Assembly: GCF_006438915.1 (NCBI RefSeq) | Contig: NZ_RCZE01000004.1 | Span: 248,001-312,000, forward strand | Source of the DNA: Pseudomonas arsenicoxydans | Lineage (GTDB): Bacteria; Pseudomonadota; Gammaproteobacteria; Pseudomonadales; Pseudomonadaceae | Length of the DNA: 64,000 nucleotides | Reading direction: 5' to 3' | In this document: piece after piece, positions 35,335 through 42,474 of the stretch | Position numbering within the stretch: the stretch's first letter is position 1 | Layout of the letters: every line of letters starts with the position of its first letter | Program-made: the position numbers and the translations under genes | The notes under the pieces: generated by a model | What the model saw: the letters and a program-made list of their open reading frames with translations, nothing else | Database searches by the model: none | Told to the model about the DNA's origin: nothing

Positions 35335-35412
35335 GCCGGGAGTGGGCTAATACAAGACCCGTAAGGGAAATATGTCCGGCCTTCTACTTGGGGTTTCTTA
35401 ACTCCCGGCGCC
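35335..35412 (+). ncRNA. C4-like antisense RNA (phage P1/P7 type)
   Basis: About 78 nt, closed by the perfect 8-bp stem GCCGGGAG (35335-35342) / CTCCCGGC (35402-35409). Its 3' part CTACTTGGGGTTTCTTA (35384-35400) is complementary, in two 7-base blocks (b' and a'), to both TAAGAAA...CAAGTAG copies at 35240 and 35420. In P1 and P7 the c4 RNA is an antisense RNA of similar size, processed from the leader of the icd-ant operon, that pairs through a'/b' to block translation of icd and thereby the antirepressor. The order, the duplicated target and the Bro-N gene downstream match. Interior pairing (such as CCC-GTAA-GGG) I could not settle. Confidence 0.72.
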
Positions 35413-35419
35413 TTAGCCC

Positions 35420-35441
35420 TAAGAAAGCTATCAAGTAGAGG
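35420..35441 (+). promoter_or_regulatory. Second target copy (a2/b2) abutting the leader-peptide ribosome site
   Basis: TAAGAAAGCTATCAAGTAG (35420-35438) shares its last G with the Shine-Dalgarno GAGG (35438-35441), which stands eight bases before the ATG at 35450. Pairing of the antisense RNA here would cover the ribosome binding site. Confidence 0.68.
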
Positions 35442-35449
35442 TAATGGAT

Positions 35450-35542
35450 ATGCCTACGTATTTCACCTTCTTAACGAAGGAAATCACCTACAGATTTACT
35501 GCCAAAATTATGCTTCCTACTCAGGAGGCAGATCATGTCTGA
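35450..35542 (+). CDS. 30-codon leader peptide coupled to the Bro-N gene
   Basis: MPTYFTFLTK..., ending DHV with TGA at 35540-35542. Start ATG at 35450 follows GAGG by eight bases; an in-frame ATG at 35444 is too close to the Shine-Dalgarno. The stop overlaps the Bro-N start (ATGTCTGA), and the Bro-N Shine-Dalgarno AGGAGG (35523-35528) lies inside this frame. This is the position of icd in phage P1, whose translation is needed for that of ant. The peptide has no resemblance I know to Icd; its main purpose may be to be translated. Confidence 0.6.
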   Translation: MPTYFTFLTKEITYRFTAKIMLPTQEADHV

Positions 35543-36068
35543 TCCGCACAATCCCACAGTCTTCACCCGCCATAACCTTCATCTGCACGGCCTCCTCCTT
35601 GAAAACCAGCCATGGTTCTGCGCACGCGATATCGGCCGCTTGATGGGCGTCCATCTCAGTGATCGCATGGTCAGCAAACTGGACAAGGATCAGCATCGCT
35701 TCTTGTGGATTGAGTATTACCGGCAACCCGAAAAGCAGTTGATGCTCAGTGAATCGGGTGTGTATGCGCTGTTGGTGTATCACTACGTCCCTGGGAATCG
35801 GTTACTGCGTGAGTGGTTGACGCATCAGGTAGTGCCGGCCTTGCGTGATGCAGAATCCTCGGAAAATTCGGATCGGCCAATGTTGAGTCTATTGGATTGG
35901 CCGGAGATGTCGTTGAGTTTGCTGCACTGGCAGGATGAAGGTTGGATTCGGCTTCGGGATATGCCTTATCTATTGCTGAATCGAACGCGAAGGCGCGTAC
36001 CTACGGTTAAGCCTTGGTGGCGTAAGGTCTTGGAGGCGTTTCACTCTTCGAAGCATTCGATCGGTTAG
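35535..36068 (+). CDS. Bro-N domain antirepressor-like protein
   Basis: Protein of 177 residues. The Bro-N domain covers about 8-110: FTRHNLHLHGLLLENQPWFCARDIGRLMG, then the CLSESGVYALL-like segment (LMLSESGVYALLVYHY) and LREWLTHQVVPALR, all typical of Bro-N/KilAC antirepressors. The C-terminal third is not recognised and rich in Trp and Arg. Phage antirepressors of this family inactivate or replace lysogeny repressors. No integrase, structural gene or repressor lies nearby, so this is either a prophage remnant or a domesticated regulator. Expression appears controlled by the C4-like RNA in its leader. Confidence 0.8.
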   Translation: MSDPHNPTVFTRHNLHLHGLLLENQPWFCARDIGRLMGVHLSDRMVSKLDKDQHRFLWIEYYRQPEKQLMLSESGVYALLVYHYVPGNRLLREWLTHQVVPALRDAESSENSDRPMLSLLDWPEMSLSLLHWQDEGWIRLRDMPYLLLNRTRRRVPTVKPWWRKVLEAFHSSKHSIG

Positions 36069-36141
36069 ACCTTGTAAGACCACCAGAAAGAAGCGCCGCA
36101 GTTATCTGTAGGTGTTTTGCAGACTGCCCATTCAGTATCGT

Positions 36142-36161
36142 CCGAGGGTTTCAACCCTCGG
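36142..36161. other. Hairpin downstream of the Bro-N gene
   Basis: CCGAGGGT-TTCA-ACCCTCGG, an 8-bp stem with a tetraloop, 74 bp past the Bro-N stop, with no T-run on either strand. It may mark the 3' end of the transcript. The remainder of 36069-36238 shows nothing else. Confidence 0.45.
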
Positions 36162-36238
36162 CGATGTTACGAGCGTAATGAGAGAAAGCGACTGGAGCAT
36201 TCTTGAAATTAAGGCCCTTGCCTTGACGCATCGCTGAA

Positions 36239-37336
36239 TCAGCCTTCAATTGCTTCCAACCGCTGCTTCAACTTCTCATTCACCAACGCCCCGTGCACGC
36301 CTGAATGAATTTCCCGATGGCAACTTGGACATACAGCCCCCACATAGCGTGGGTGATCTAGCCCACCATCGGAGAGCCGGTTAACGTGATGCGGCTCTAG
36401 GTAGGGCGTGCCATCCTTTTTCATAAAAGGAGCTGGCCTCTTACAGCTCTCGCATGCACCCTCGGCGCGCATCAGCACATAGTGCGCAACCTTACGGCTG
36501 CGTTGATAGATCTTACGCGGAGCGGATTGCCCTAACTCATCAATGCCAGGTTTACATGCAGCCAGTGCAGCCACCCGCGCAGCTGCTAGGGAGCCGGGAA
36601 ACTCAGCCTCATCTTCATTCAGTTCTTCAGCTTCAATTACTTCACCAGGAATGCCCACAGGGACTAACCGAAAAACAATCGCCGTCCGATCCTGGCCGCT
36701 CACATCCGGCTGGGTCCGCTCAAACATGTCGGCGCAAGAAAACTCGCCCACGTAGGCGTTGCCGTTACCCTTGCCGAGGGACTTAAACAAGTGCAGCGCT
36801 CGGCCATCCTCAGCATGCTCAGCAATGGCTCGGTTGCCTCGGATCAAAGTCATCGGTCCACTTTTTCCTTCACCGGTATAAAGATAAGCGCCGTTGTCCC
36901 AATCGTCGGAATACCCGTATTGCGCACCACTTTCGCCAGTGAACAAAAATATCGCAGGGTAGGTAGCGGATGGTGCAATACCGTGTCGCAGGCTTCCACC
37001 GAACGGTCCATTGATCTCAGTTTTTCGGTCGTAAACAGCCTCCGGCGTGAACTGCAATACAGGTTCGCTCGCCCTACGCGGCAACTCCACAACAGTGAAG
37101 CCTCGCTTTTCTAGGTAACTGTTGGTCGGGTGCCCACCGGAGAATTCTCCAACGGCAATGCCAGTAGCCAAAGAGACGATCTTTTTTGCCGGATACAGTT
37201 CACCGCCCTCGTGGACGGCGTAACGGTGAGCTTGGTTATTTTCCCAGCCCAGCCACTCGCGCCTACTCCGATACTTACGATCAAACTCAAGCATCGCTTT
37301 GTCTATTCGTTCCTTCGAAACCGCTTTGATCGCCAC
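36239..37336 (-). CDS. ScoMcrA-like SRA-HNH endonuclease (probable type IV restriction)
   Basis: Protein of 365 residues, GTG start at 37336 behind AAGGG. Three parts: an N-terminal segment (about 1-85) similar to ScoMcrA head domains (WENNQAHRYAVHEGGELYPAKKIV, GGHPTNSYLEKRGF); a central SRA-like domain (about 95-240, with RHGIAPSATYPAIFLFTGE, YGYSDDWDNGAYLYTGEG, VGEFSC); and a C-terminal zinc HNH nuclease (about 275-360, CESC...PYLEPHHVNRLSDGG...CPSCHREIH). Enzymes of this build cut DNA bearing modified cytosine or phosphorothioate. No cognate methylase is near, as expected for a type IV enzyme. It diverges from the gene at 37519. Confidence 0.82.
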   Translation of the reverse strand: MAIKAVSKERIDKAMLEFDRKYRSRREWLGWENNQAHRYAVHEGGELYPAKKIVSLATGIAVGEFSGGHPTNSYLEKRGFTVVELPRRASEPVLQFTPEAVYDRKTEINGPFGGSLRHGIAPSATYPAIFLFTGESGAQYGYSDDWDNGAYLYTGEGKSGPMTLIRGNRAIAEHAEDGRALHLFKSLGKGNGNAYVGEFSCADMFERTQPDVSGQDRTAIVFRLVPVGIPGEVIEAEELNEDEAEFPGSLAAARVAALAACKPGIDELGQSAPRKIYQRSRKVAHYVLMRAEGACESCKRPAPFMKKDGTPYLEPHHVNRLSDGGLDHPRYVGAVCPSCHREIHSGVHGALVNEKLKQRLEAIEG

Positions 37337-37363
37337 GAGCGCTGCCCTTTATCGACAATTTCC

Positions 37364-37379
37364 GTAGGAAAAGTCCTAC
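37364..37379. promoter_or_regulatory. Palindrome between the divergent HNH and zinc-ribbon genes
   Basis: GTAGGA-AAAG-TCCTAC, 6-bp arms with a 4-bp spacer, 28 bp upstream of the HNH start codon. It may be an operator for the divergent pair. Confidence 0.35.
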
Positions 37380-37518
37380 CTCCGCCAAAGTACCAAAGGG
37401 TTTCAATACGTAACAGGGCGTAAAGCCACTATTTCTAAGCGCTATTGCTCAATAGCGCGTGCGCCATAACTCTCTACCCGCTATTAATACTCTCTCCTCC
37501 CTCGGACCCGAGCCCACC

Positions 37519-38505
37519 ATGAAATTCGACCTCGCCTACTGCCTCAGCCTCGACGACAAGCTGTCGATCTATGACGTGCGCGATTTGAATTTCGACGAAA
37601 CCATGGATTTCGACTCCGCCAAAGAACACTTCCAGTGCCCCAACGATGCCTGCCGCTCGGCATTCGATCCGGCCAACGTGCTGACAACATTCAACGCCAA
37701 AAACGTGAATTACGTCCGCACCCCGCACTTCAAAAACACCCCCAGCACCCGACACGTGGCGGATTGTCCTTATGTCAGTCTCAAAGCTCCGGCGTCTGAT
37801 GTGGACGCGGACGGTGCGGAAACGGATGACAGTCGCGAGGAGCATTTCCCGTCGGAGTTGTTACTGACCCGGCGTCAGTATGTGCGTCAGCCGTCGAACC
37901 CGGCGAGGACTGCGGATGAGGTTCGAGACATCCCGAAAACCGTTTCGCCGGACAGTCACGCAGAGCACCCGACCCGCGAATCAGCTCCAGACAAGACCAG
38001 TGTATTCGCCCACCCGGTGGAGTGTTTTGTCTCGAACTTCGAGGACAAGGAGTTGCTCAAGCGCATGCCGCTGAAGATCGGCGAGCACACGGCGCCGTAC
38101 GGGTCGTTCTTCAAGAAGATCGAGTACCTGCAGGACAACAAGGGGCTGATTTACTGGGGCAAGATCAAGGAGATCAAGGATTACACCCAGAGCTTTCGCA
38201 TCGATTTCGAACAGAAGGTCTGGTTCAAGCACGCGGATGAAGCGAAGAAGAAGCCTTATTCGGTCAACGTTTACTTGAGCAAGAAGTTGATCGATAACTA
38301 CCGCAAGCGCAAAGCGTTTCTGGAAGAGATCAAGCACGCCATCGAGAGCGGGAAGGATTTGTATTGCTTCTTTTATGGCGTGACGCCGGAGTTGAAGCAG
38401 GTGCCGAGCAAGAAAAACCCCGAGCAGACGTTCGGGGTGTTCAGTGCGAATATTGAGAACCTGGATCACTTCATTGTTCGGGAAGCGCCGGGGTTGGACA
38501 GCTAG
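37519..38505 (+). CDS. Unknown protein with an N-terminal zinc-binding cluster
   Basis: Protein of 328 residues from MKFDLAYCLSLDDKLS; the 20 in-frame codons upstream look non-coding, and no clear Shine-Dalgarno supports either start. An N-terminal C40-x4-C45 ... H70 ... H79-x3-C83 arrangement (FQCPNDAC, TPHFKNTPSTRHVADCPY) recalls the CoiA-like finger found in some nucleic-acid-acting proteins. The linker (about 95-150) is acidic and probably disordered. The C-terminal half (about 155-325; YGSFFKKIEYLQDNKGLIYWG, FRIDFEQKVWFKH) matches no family I know. It sits divergent from the restriction-like HNH gene, which hints at a nucleic-acid or defence role. Confidence 0.55.
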   Translation: MKFDLAYCLSLDDKLSIYDVRDLNFDETMDFDSAKEHFQCPNDACRSAFDPANVLTTFNAKNVNYVRTPHFKNTPSTRHVADCPYVSLKAPASDVDADGAETDDSREEHFPSELLLTRRQYVRQPSNPARTADEVRDIPKTVSPDSHAEHPTRESAPDKTSVFAHPVECFVSNFEDKELLKRMPLKIGEHTAPYGSFFKKIEYLQDNKGLIYWGKIKEIKDYTQSFRIDFEQKVWFKHADEAKKKPYSVNVYLSKKLIDNYRKRKAFLEEIKHAIESGKDLYCFFYGVTPELKQVPSKKNPEQTFGVFSANIENLDHFIVREAPGLDS

Positions 38506-39201
38506 TTATCGATCCTGCTGAAGCTGCCTCTCCAGTTCACGAAACTCCTGTCTCACGTCTTTGCGCCGATCACGTGCAGCCTGGATGCCTTGCTCATCAA
38601 GCCCACAGTAGTGACGTAACCAGTGCGCCATCATCTCCTCGTCAGGCGCGTAATAATCTTTGTAGCCCTTGCTGTTTCGAAGGGTGTCGTTCATCTGCGC
38701 ATCGAAGCGTCCAGCGGCAAACTCATCCGGCGGCAGAGTGCCCCACTCGGCGGCGAAGCCCTGGAAGATCCAGGAGATTTCATCGATGTGTTTTTGCGCG
38801 CCACGGTGCCTGCGTTTGTACAACGCGTACTGCCGGCAGCTCTCTTCGTATCGCGCCATCATGGGTTCATTATCAACCCATTGAAGAATATCGTGCTGCC
38901 CCGCGTGACGCATCAGGCCGTAGATCCAGCGTTCCGTAAACCGATGGATAAAACCGTCAACATCGGCCTTTTTCGCGTCTGCGAAGATCAAGCAGTAGCG
39001 GGTTTTAATGTGAATGACGAATAGAACGTGTTTGCGCTGAACGGTGATCGCATGGACCAGCCACTGTTCCGCCGAATCCCCCCATTCATCTTCTTCAGGC
39101 GTCGGCGATGGCGGTTGGGCCTCTACCGGCGTGATTGTTTTGCCCTTGTATACGCGGCTGAAAAATTTGCTGGCCGCTTCGGTGCAGTTGAAGATCAACA
39201 T
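38506..39201 (-). CDS. DUF6933 domain protein
   Basis: Protein of 231 residues. The N-terminal ~170 residues (MLIFNCTEAASKFFSRV, HAITVQRKHVLFVIHIKTRYCLIF, the helical segment around MARYEESCRQYALYKRRHRG) follow the layout of DUF6933, a small family with no known activity. A charged helical tail (AARDRRKDVRQEFRELERQLQQ) ends the protein. It is the second gene of a pair with the one at 39237 (35-bp gap), and its stop touches the stop of the convergent zinc-ribbon gene (38505/38506). Confidence 0.65.
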   Translation of the reverse strand: MLIFNCTEAASKFFSRVYKGKTITPVEAQPPSPTPEEDEWGDSAEQWLVHAITVQRKHVLFVIHIKTRYCLIFADAKKADVDGFIHRFTERWIYGLMRHAGQHDILQWVDNEPMMARYEESCRQYALYKRRHRGAQKHIDEISWIFQGFAAEWGTLPPDEFAAGRFDAQMNDTLRNSKGYKDYYAPDEEMMAHWLRHYCGLDEQGIQAARDRRKDVRQEFRELERQLQQDR

Positions 39202-39236
39202 CCGTGGTTCTCTGAACAGTCTGTGAAATAAAGTAC

Positions 39237-39605
39237 TCAGTCTTTGCGCACAGTATCTTCAAGCCATTCAATCTCATAGGGCTGACGAACCACGTCCTTA
39301 ATAGAGTTCAATGCGGGCTCACTGAGAACTGATAGCTCCTCGTCGGTCAGCAAGTCATGCATGACCATCAACCACAAGCCCATGAGGGCGCTGGAACGGG
39401 ATTGGCCGTTATTGTCGAATGTGTCGACGATGACCTTGTCACGATCTCGCATCAGGCGATAAATCATTCGATATCGGGTGTGAGCGGACAGCGCGCCATT
39501 TTGGGCGATTGTTTTGGCGTCGGCCAAAACGCCCTGACAGAAGCGGTCCAGCGCTATTTCGCGCAACTCCTTGAGTTTCTTCCAGTCACTTTCGAGGATT
39601 GACAT
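39237..39605 (-). CDS. Unknown helical protein partnered with the DUF6933 gene
   Basis: Protein of 122 residues, predicted almost entirely helical (WKKLKELREIALDRFCQGVL, YRMIYRLMRDRDKVIVDTFD). A segment NNGQSRSSALMGLWLMVMHDLLTDEEL follows. I recognise no family. It is directly upstream of, and co-directional with, the DUF6933 gene, suggesting a two-gene functional unit. Confidence 0.6.
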   Translation of the reverse strand: MSILESDWKKLKELREIALDRFCQGVLADAKTIAQNGALSAHTRYRMIYRLMRDRDKVIVDTFDNNGQSRSSALMGLWLMVMHDLLTDEELSVLSEPALNSIKDVVRQPYEIEWLEDTVRKD

Positions 39606-39772
39606 GGGCAGACTCCTTTGAAAACTCTCAGATGGTCAGCACCCTATTCTTACGAAATTTCCCTCCAATACCAACTGTAAAATCAGCGCAGACAATGCGT
39701 CCACCGTCCGTCTGGATGGAAGCCTCGAAATAGCACAAATCAAAAAATGAGTTTGATCCGGGCGCAAAACAA

Positions 39773-39788
39773 CTGTACAAAAACACAG
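39773..39788 (+). promoter_or_regulatory. LexA-type SOS box upstream of the HTH gene
   Basis: CTGT-N8-ACAG (CTGTACAAAAACACAG), matching the gamma-proteobacterial LexA consensus at all eight defining bases, 38 bp before the ATG at 39827. The core is also part of the wider inverted repeat TGTAC..GTACA. Confidence 0.6.
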
Positions 39789-39826
39789 TACATTTTTAAT
39801 CAGCACTCTCGAGCCCGGAGAACACC

Positions 39827-40144
39827 ATGGCCTCTCATGCGATGAAAATCACCCTGGAACGTATCGCCCTCTTCCAATTCACCCCGGCCCACTGCGCCCA
39901 GGCCCGAGCGATGCTGGGTTGGAGCGTTGACGAGCTGGCTCGAGAATCCGCGGTTTCGGTAGAGGCCATCGAGCGGTTTGAGGCCAGACGCGATGTGCTG
40001 GATGTCACCCGGCTGGCGTTGGCGTATTGCTTTGAGGCGCAGGGGTTGGTGTTTTTCCCCGGATTTGCGCCGGGTCGAGGGATGAATGTGAAAGGGTCTA
40101 CGCCGAACCCGGTCGGGCGGGCGGATTATGCGATGGTTGAGTGA
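39827..40144 (+). CDS. HTH (XRE-like) regulator behind a LexA-type box
   Basis: Protein of 105 residues; Shine-Dalgarno GGAGA six to seven bases before the ATG. The helix-turn-helix lies at about 22-75 (CAQARAMLGWSVDELARESAVSVEAIERFE, LDVTRLALAYCFEAQGLVFF), a form common in small Pseudomonas XRE-like proteins. The C-terminal tail is Gly/Pro rich. The stop is 12 bp before the next gene, so the two are probably one operon. Confidence 0.72.
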   Translation: MASHAMKITLERIALFQFTPAHCAQARAMLGWSVDELARESAVSVEAIERFEARRDVLDVTRLALAYCFEAQGLVFFPGFAPGRGMNVKGSTPNPVGRADYAMVE

Positions 40145-40155
40145 GGTGTCAGCGG

Positions 40156-40416
40156 ATGATGGATGTCGATGGAAGTGACAACTGCGTTTATGAAGCGCTC
40201 GATTATCCCGATGCAGGGGAAATGCGGGCCAAGTCTGAGTACGTTATGAAGATCGGGATACTCCTCGAAACCGGTCAATTGAACAGGACTGAGGCTGCGG
40301 AAAAACTTGGGCTGTCTGAGGAGGAGCTGAATGAAATGCTCCGTGGGAAATTTCGCGATTTCACCGTGGCGAAGATCTTGGAATATCTGAACCTGCTACT
40401 GGATGCACGGAGCTAG
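40156..40416 (+). CDS. Orphan HigA-like (HTH_37) antitoxin-type protein
   Basis: Protein of 86 residues from MMDVDGSDN (ATG at 40156; a GTG at 40141 overlapping the previous stop is possible). HTH: MRAKSEYVMKIGILLETGQLN, RTEAAEKLGLSEEELNEML, FTVAKILEYLNLLL. This is the HigA/NadS-like antitoxin type that normally follows a RelE/HigB toxin gene. The preceding gene is an HTH protein, not a toxin, and no toxin frame is found on either side. It is co-directional with the gene that has the LexA-type box. Confidence 0.7.
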   Translation: MMDVDGSDNCVYEALDYPDAGEMRAKSEYVMKIGILLETGQLNRTEAAEKLGLSEEELNEMLRGKFRDFTVAKILEYLNLLLDARS

Positions 40417-40463
40417 TCTGGATGTGGAACTCGGGCCGCTTCCTTCGGCCCGGCGGTCAATCA

Positions 40464-41522
40464 TCAAGCGTTCTGCGCTGTGCCCTGATCGCGTTCACTT
40501 TCCATCCCGAACCACCACGCATTCCCGCGCTGCGGATACTTCACGTTAAACGCCTCGCCCATTTGCGGCGTGGTGATGGACACATTGCGTTCCCAGGCCA
40601 ACGCCAGAATGCGATCAAAGGGCTCGAACCAGGCGTGCATCGACAAGTCGAAGGTGCCGTTGTGAATCGGCAGTAACCAGCGTCCTTTGAGGTCGATGTG
40701 GGCTTGCAGGGTTTGTTCCGGCTGCATGTGAATGTGCGGCCACTCAACGTTGTAGGCGCCGGTTTCCATCAGCGTAAGGTCGAACGGGCCGTACTGTTCG
40801 CCAATGCGTTTGAAGCCATCGAAGTAGCCACTGTCGCCGCTGAAGAAGACCCGCGTGTCGCCGTCGATCATCACCCATGAGGCCCAAAGTGTGCTGTTGC
40901 CGTCGAACAAACCACGGCCGGAAAAGTGTTGCGACGGGGTGGCGATGAACTGGATGCCGTCCACCTCGGTGCCCTGCCACCAATCGAACTGGCGCACTTT
41001 GCTGGCATCCACGCCCCACTTGATCAGCGTGTCGCCGACGCCCAGCGGGGTGAGGAAGTACTTGGCCTTGTCCGCCAGTTTGAGCACTGCGTGATAGTCG
41101 AGGTGGTCGTAGTGATCGTGGGACAGGATCACCGCTTCAATCGGTGGCAATTCGTCCAGGCTGATCGGCGGTTGGTGGAAGCGCTTGGGGCCGGCCCATT
41201 GCACGGGTGAAGCGCGCTCGGCAAAGACCGGGTCGGTAATCCAGAATTTATCCCGCAGTTTCAACAGTACGGTGGAGTGGCCGAGGCGGTAGACGCTGTG
41301 GTTGGGTGCTGCGATCAACGCCGCCTGGGTCAGGGTTTGTACCGGCACCGGGGCCGCCGGGCGGGTGTTGCGTGGTTTGTGAAAGATCATGTTCCACATG
41401 ATGCGCAGCATTTTGTGAACACCTTCGCGTTGCACGGGCACATGGTTTTGAAAGCGCCCTTCTGTCTGATGGGAAGCTTCAGGCGTAGGGGCGTTATCCG
41501 TAGCGGAAGTAGAAGTGGCCAT
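40464..41522 (-). CDS. MBL-fold metallo-hydrolase (UlaG/NAPE-PLD-like)
   Basis: Protein of 352 residues from MATSTSATDNAP. Metal-binding motif HDHYDHLD, then VYRLGHSTVLLKL upstream, FFSGDSGYF and LPIHNGTFDL downstream, the pattern of the beta-lactamase_2/NAPE-PLD-like group. It probably hydrolyses a phosphoester or lactone; the substrate is unknown. It is divergent from a TetR gene, with a palindrome between them, and so is likely its target. Confidence 0.85.
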   Translation of the reverse strand: MATSTSATDNAPTPEASHQTEGRFQNHVPVQREGVHKMLRIMWNMIFHKPRNTRPAAPVPVQTLTQAALIAAPNHSVYRLGHSTVLLKLRDKFWITDPVFAERASPVQWAGPKRFHQPPISLDELPPIEAVILSHDHYDHLDYHAVLKLADKAKYFLTPLGVGDTLIKWGVDASKVRQFDWWQGTEVDGIQFIATPSQHFSGRGLFDGNSTLWASWVMIDGDTRVFFSGDSGYFDGFKRIGEQYGPFDLTLMETGAYNVEWPHIHMQPEQTLQAHIDLKGRWLLPIHNGTFDLSMHAWFEPFDRILALAWERNVSITTPQMGEAFNVKYPQRGNAWWFGMESERDQGTAQNA

Positions 41523-41643
41523 GACTGAGTGACTCCAGAAAAACCGCAAGATTGCAGTGCTTCACGGTGGGACGATAAATGGCCAAAGCACGCACGCATT
41601 AGCCGGACGATCTATCTTTCGCTGGGCAGGATTAACTCAACAT

Positions 41644-41659
41644 TACACTGCACAGTGTA
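41644..41659. promoter_or_regulatory. Probable TetR operator between the MBL and TetR genes
   Basis: TACACTG-CA-CAGTGTA, a 7-bp inverted repeat. A related AGTGTAA lies at 41701-41707. The site is 122 bp from the MBL start and 79 bp from the TetR start. Confidence 0.5.
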
Positions 41660-41737
41660 GTTTCTAGGTTGCATCAAAGCCGATGGCAAGTAAACTACCA
41701 AGTGTAATTTTCCTTTGCCTCCTGCCGAAGCGTACTT

Positions 41738-42355
41738 ATGACAGCTCCACAGCGCCTCACCGACCGAAAACGCGCAGCCATTATCCAGGCGGCGATTGTC
41801 GAGTTCCGTGCCAACGGTTTTGACATCACCAGCATGGACAAGATTGCCGCCACTGCCGGCGTGTCGAAGCGCACGGTGTACAACCACTTCCCGAGCAAGG
41901 AAGAGTTGTTTGCCGAAATCCTCAGTCAACTTTGGGCAAGGGTGACGGCAGGACACGAAACGGCCTACCGCCCTGACCTGCCGCTGCGCGACCAGATGCG
42001 CGTGATGTTGCAGACGAAAATGCAGATGCTCGGCGATGACAATTTTCTCGACTTGGCGCGGGTGGCCATCGCCGCGACGATTCATTCGCCGGAACGTGCG
42101 CAGAACATGGTCGCCAGAATGGGTGAGCGAGAAGAAGACCTGACCGTGTGGATTCGCACAGCGCAGGCCGAGGGTCGATTGAAACAGGTCGACCCCGCAT
42201 TTGCCGCCCAACAGATTCAGGGAATGCTCAAGTCCTTTGCGTTCTGGCCACAGATTTCCATGGGCTTGCCGGGGCTGTCGCCCGAGATGCAGACCACCGT
42301 GGTGGAGTCGGCGCTGGACATGTTCCTGGCCTGTTATGAGGTCTGCGAAAAATGA
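41738..42355 (+). CDS. TetR/AcrR-family repressor
   Basis: Protein of 205 residues. The N-terminal HTH is ITSMDKIAATAGVSKRTVYNHFPSKEELFAEI (about 33-63). The C-terminal ligand domain resembles the TetR_C_33/AefR-like type (MLKSFAFWPQISMG, ALDMFLACYE). It probably controls itself and the divergent MBL gene. Confidence 0.9.
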   Translation: MTAPQRLTDRKRAAIIQAAIVEFRANGFDITSMDKIAATAGVSKRTVYNHFPSKEELFAEILSQLWARVTAGHETAYRPDLPLRDQMRVMLQTKMQMLGDDNFLDLARVAIAATIHSPERAQNMVARMGEREEDLTVWIRTAQAEGRLKQVDPAFAAQQIQGMLKSFAFWPQISMGLPGLSPEMQTTVVESALDMFLACYEVCEK

Positions 42356-42474
42356 CACGGTCCCGCCCTTCCCCTGCATGGCTCGGTGCTAAATAAATCT
42401 GCGTAATGTGTTTCAGAATGAAACTGGCGCGAGGGCTATAGTGAGCGTCAGTCCAGCGCAATGCAGAGAGCATC

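Noticed and set aside
34337..40416. An intact prophage around the Bro-N gene
   Set aside because: No integrase, repressor, terminase, capsid, tail or lysis genes are present; only the antirepressor circuit is phage-like.
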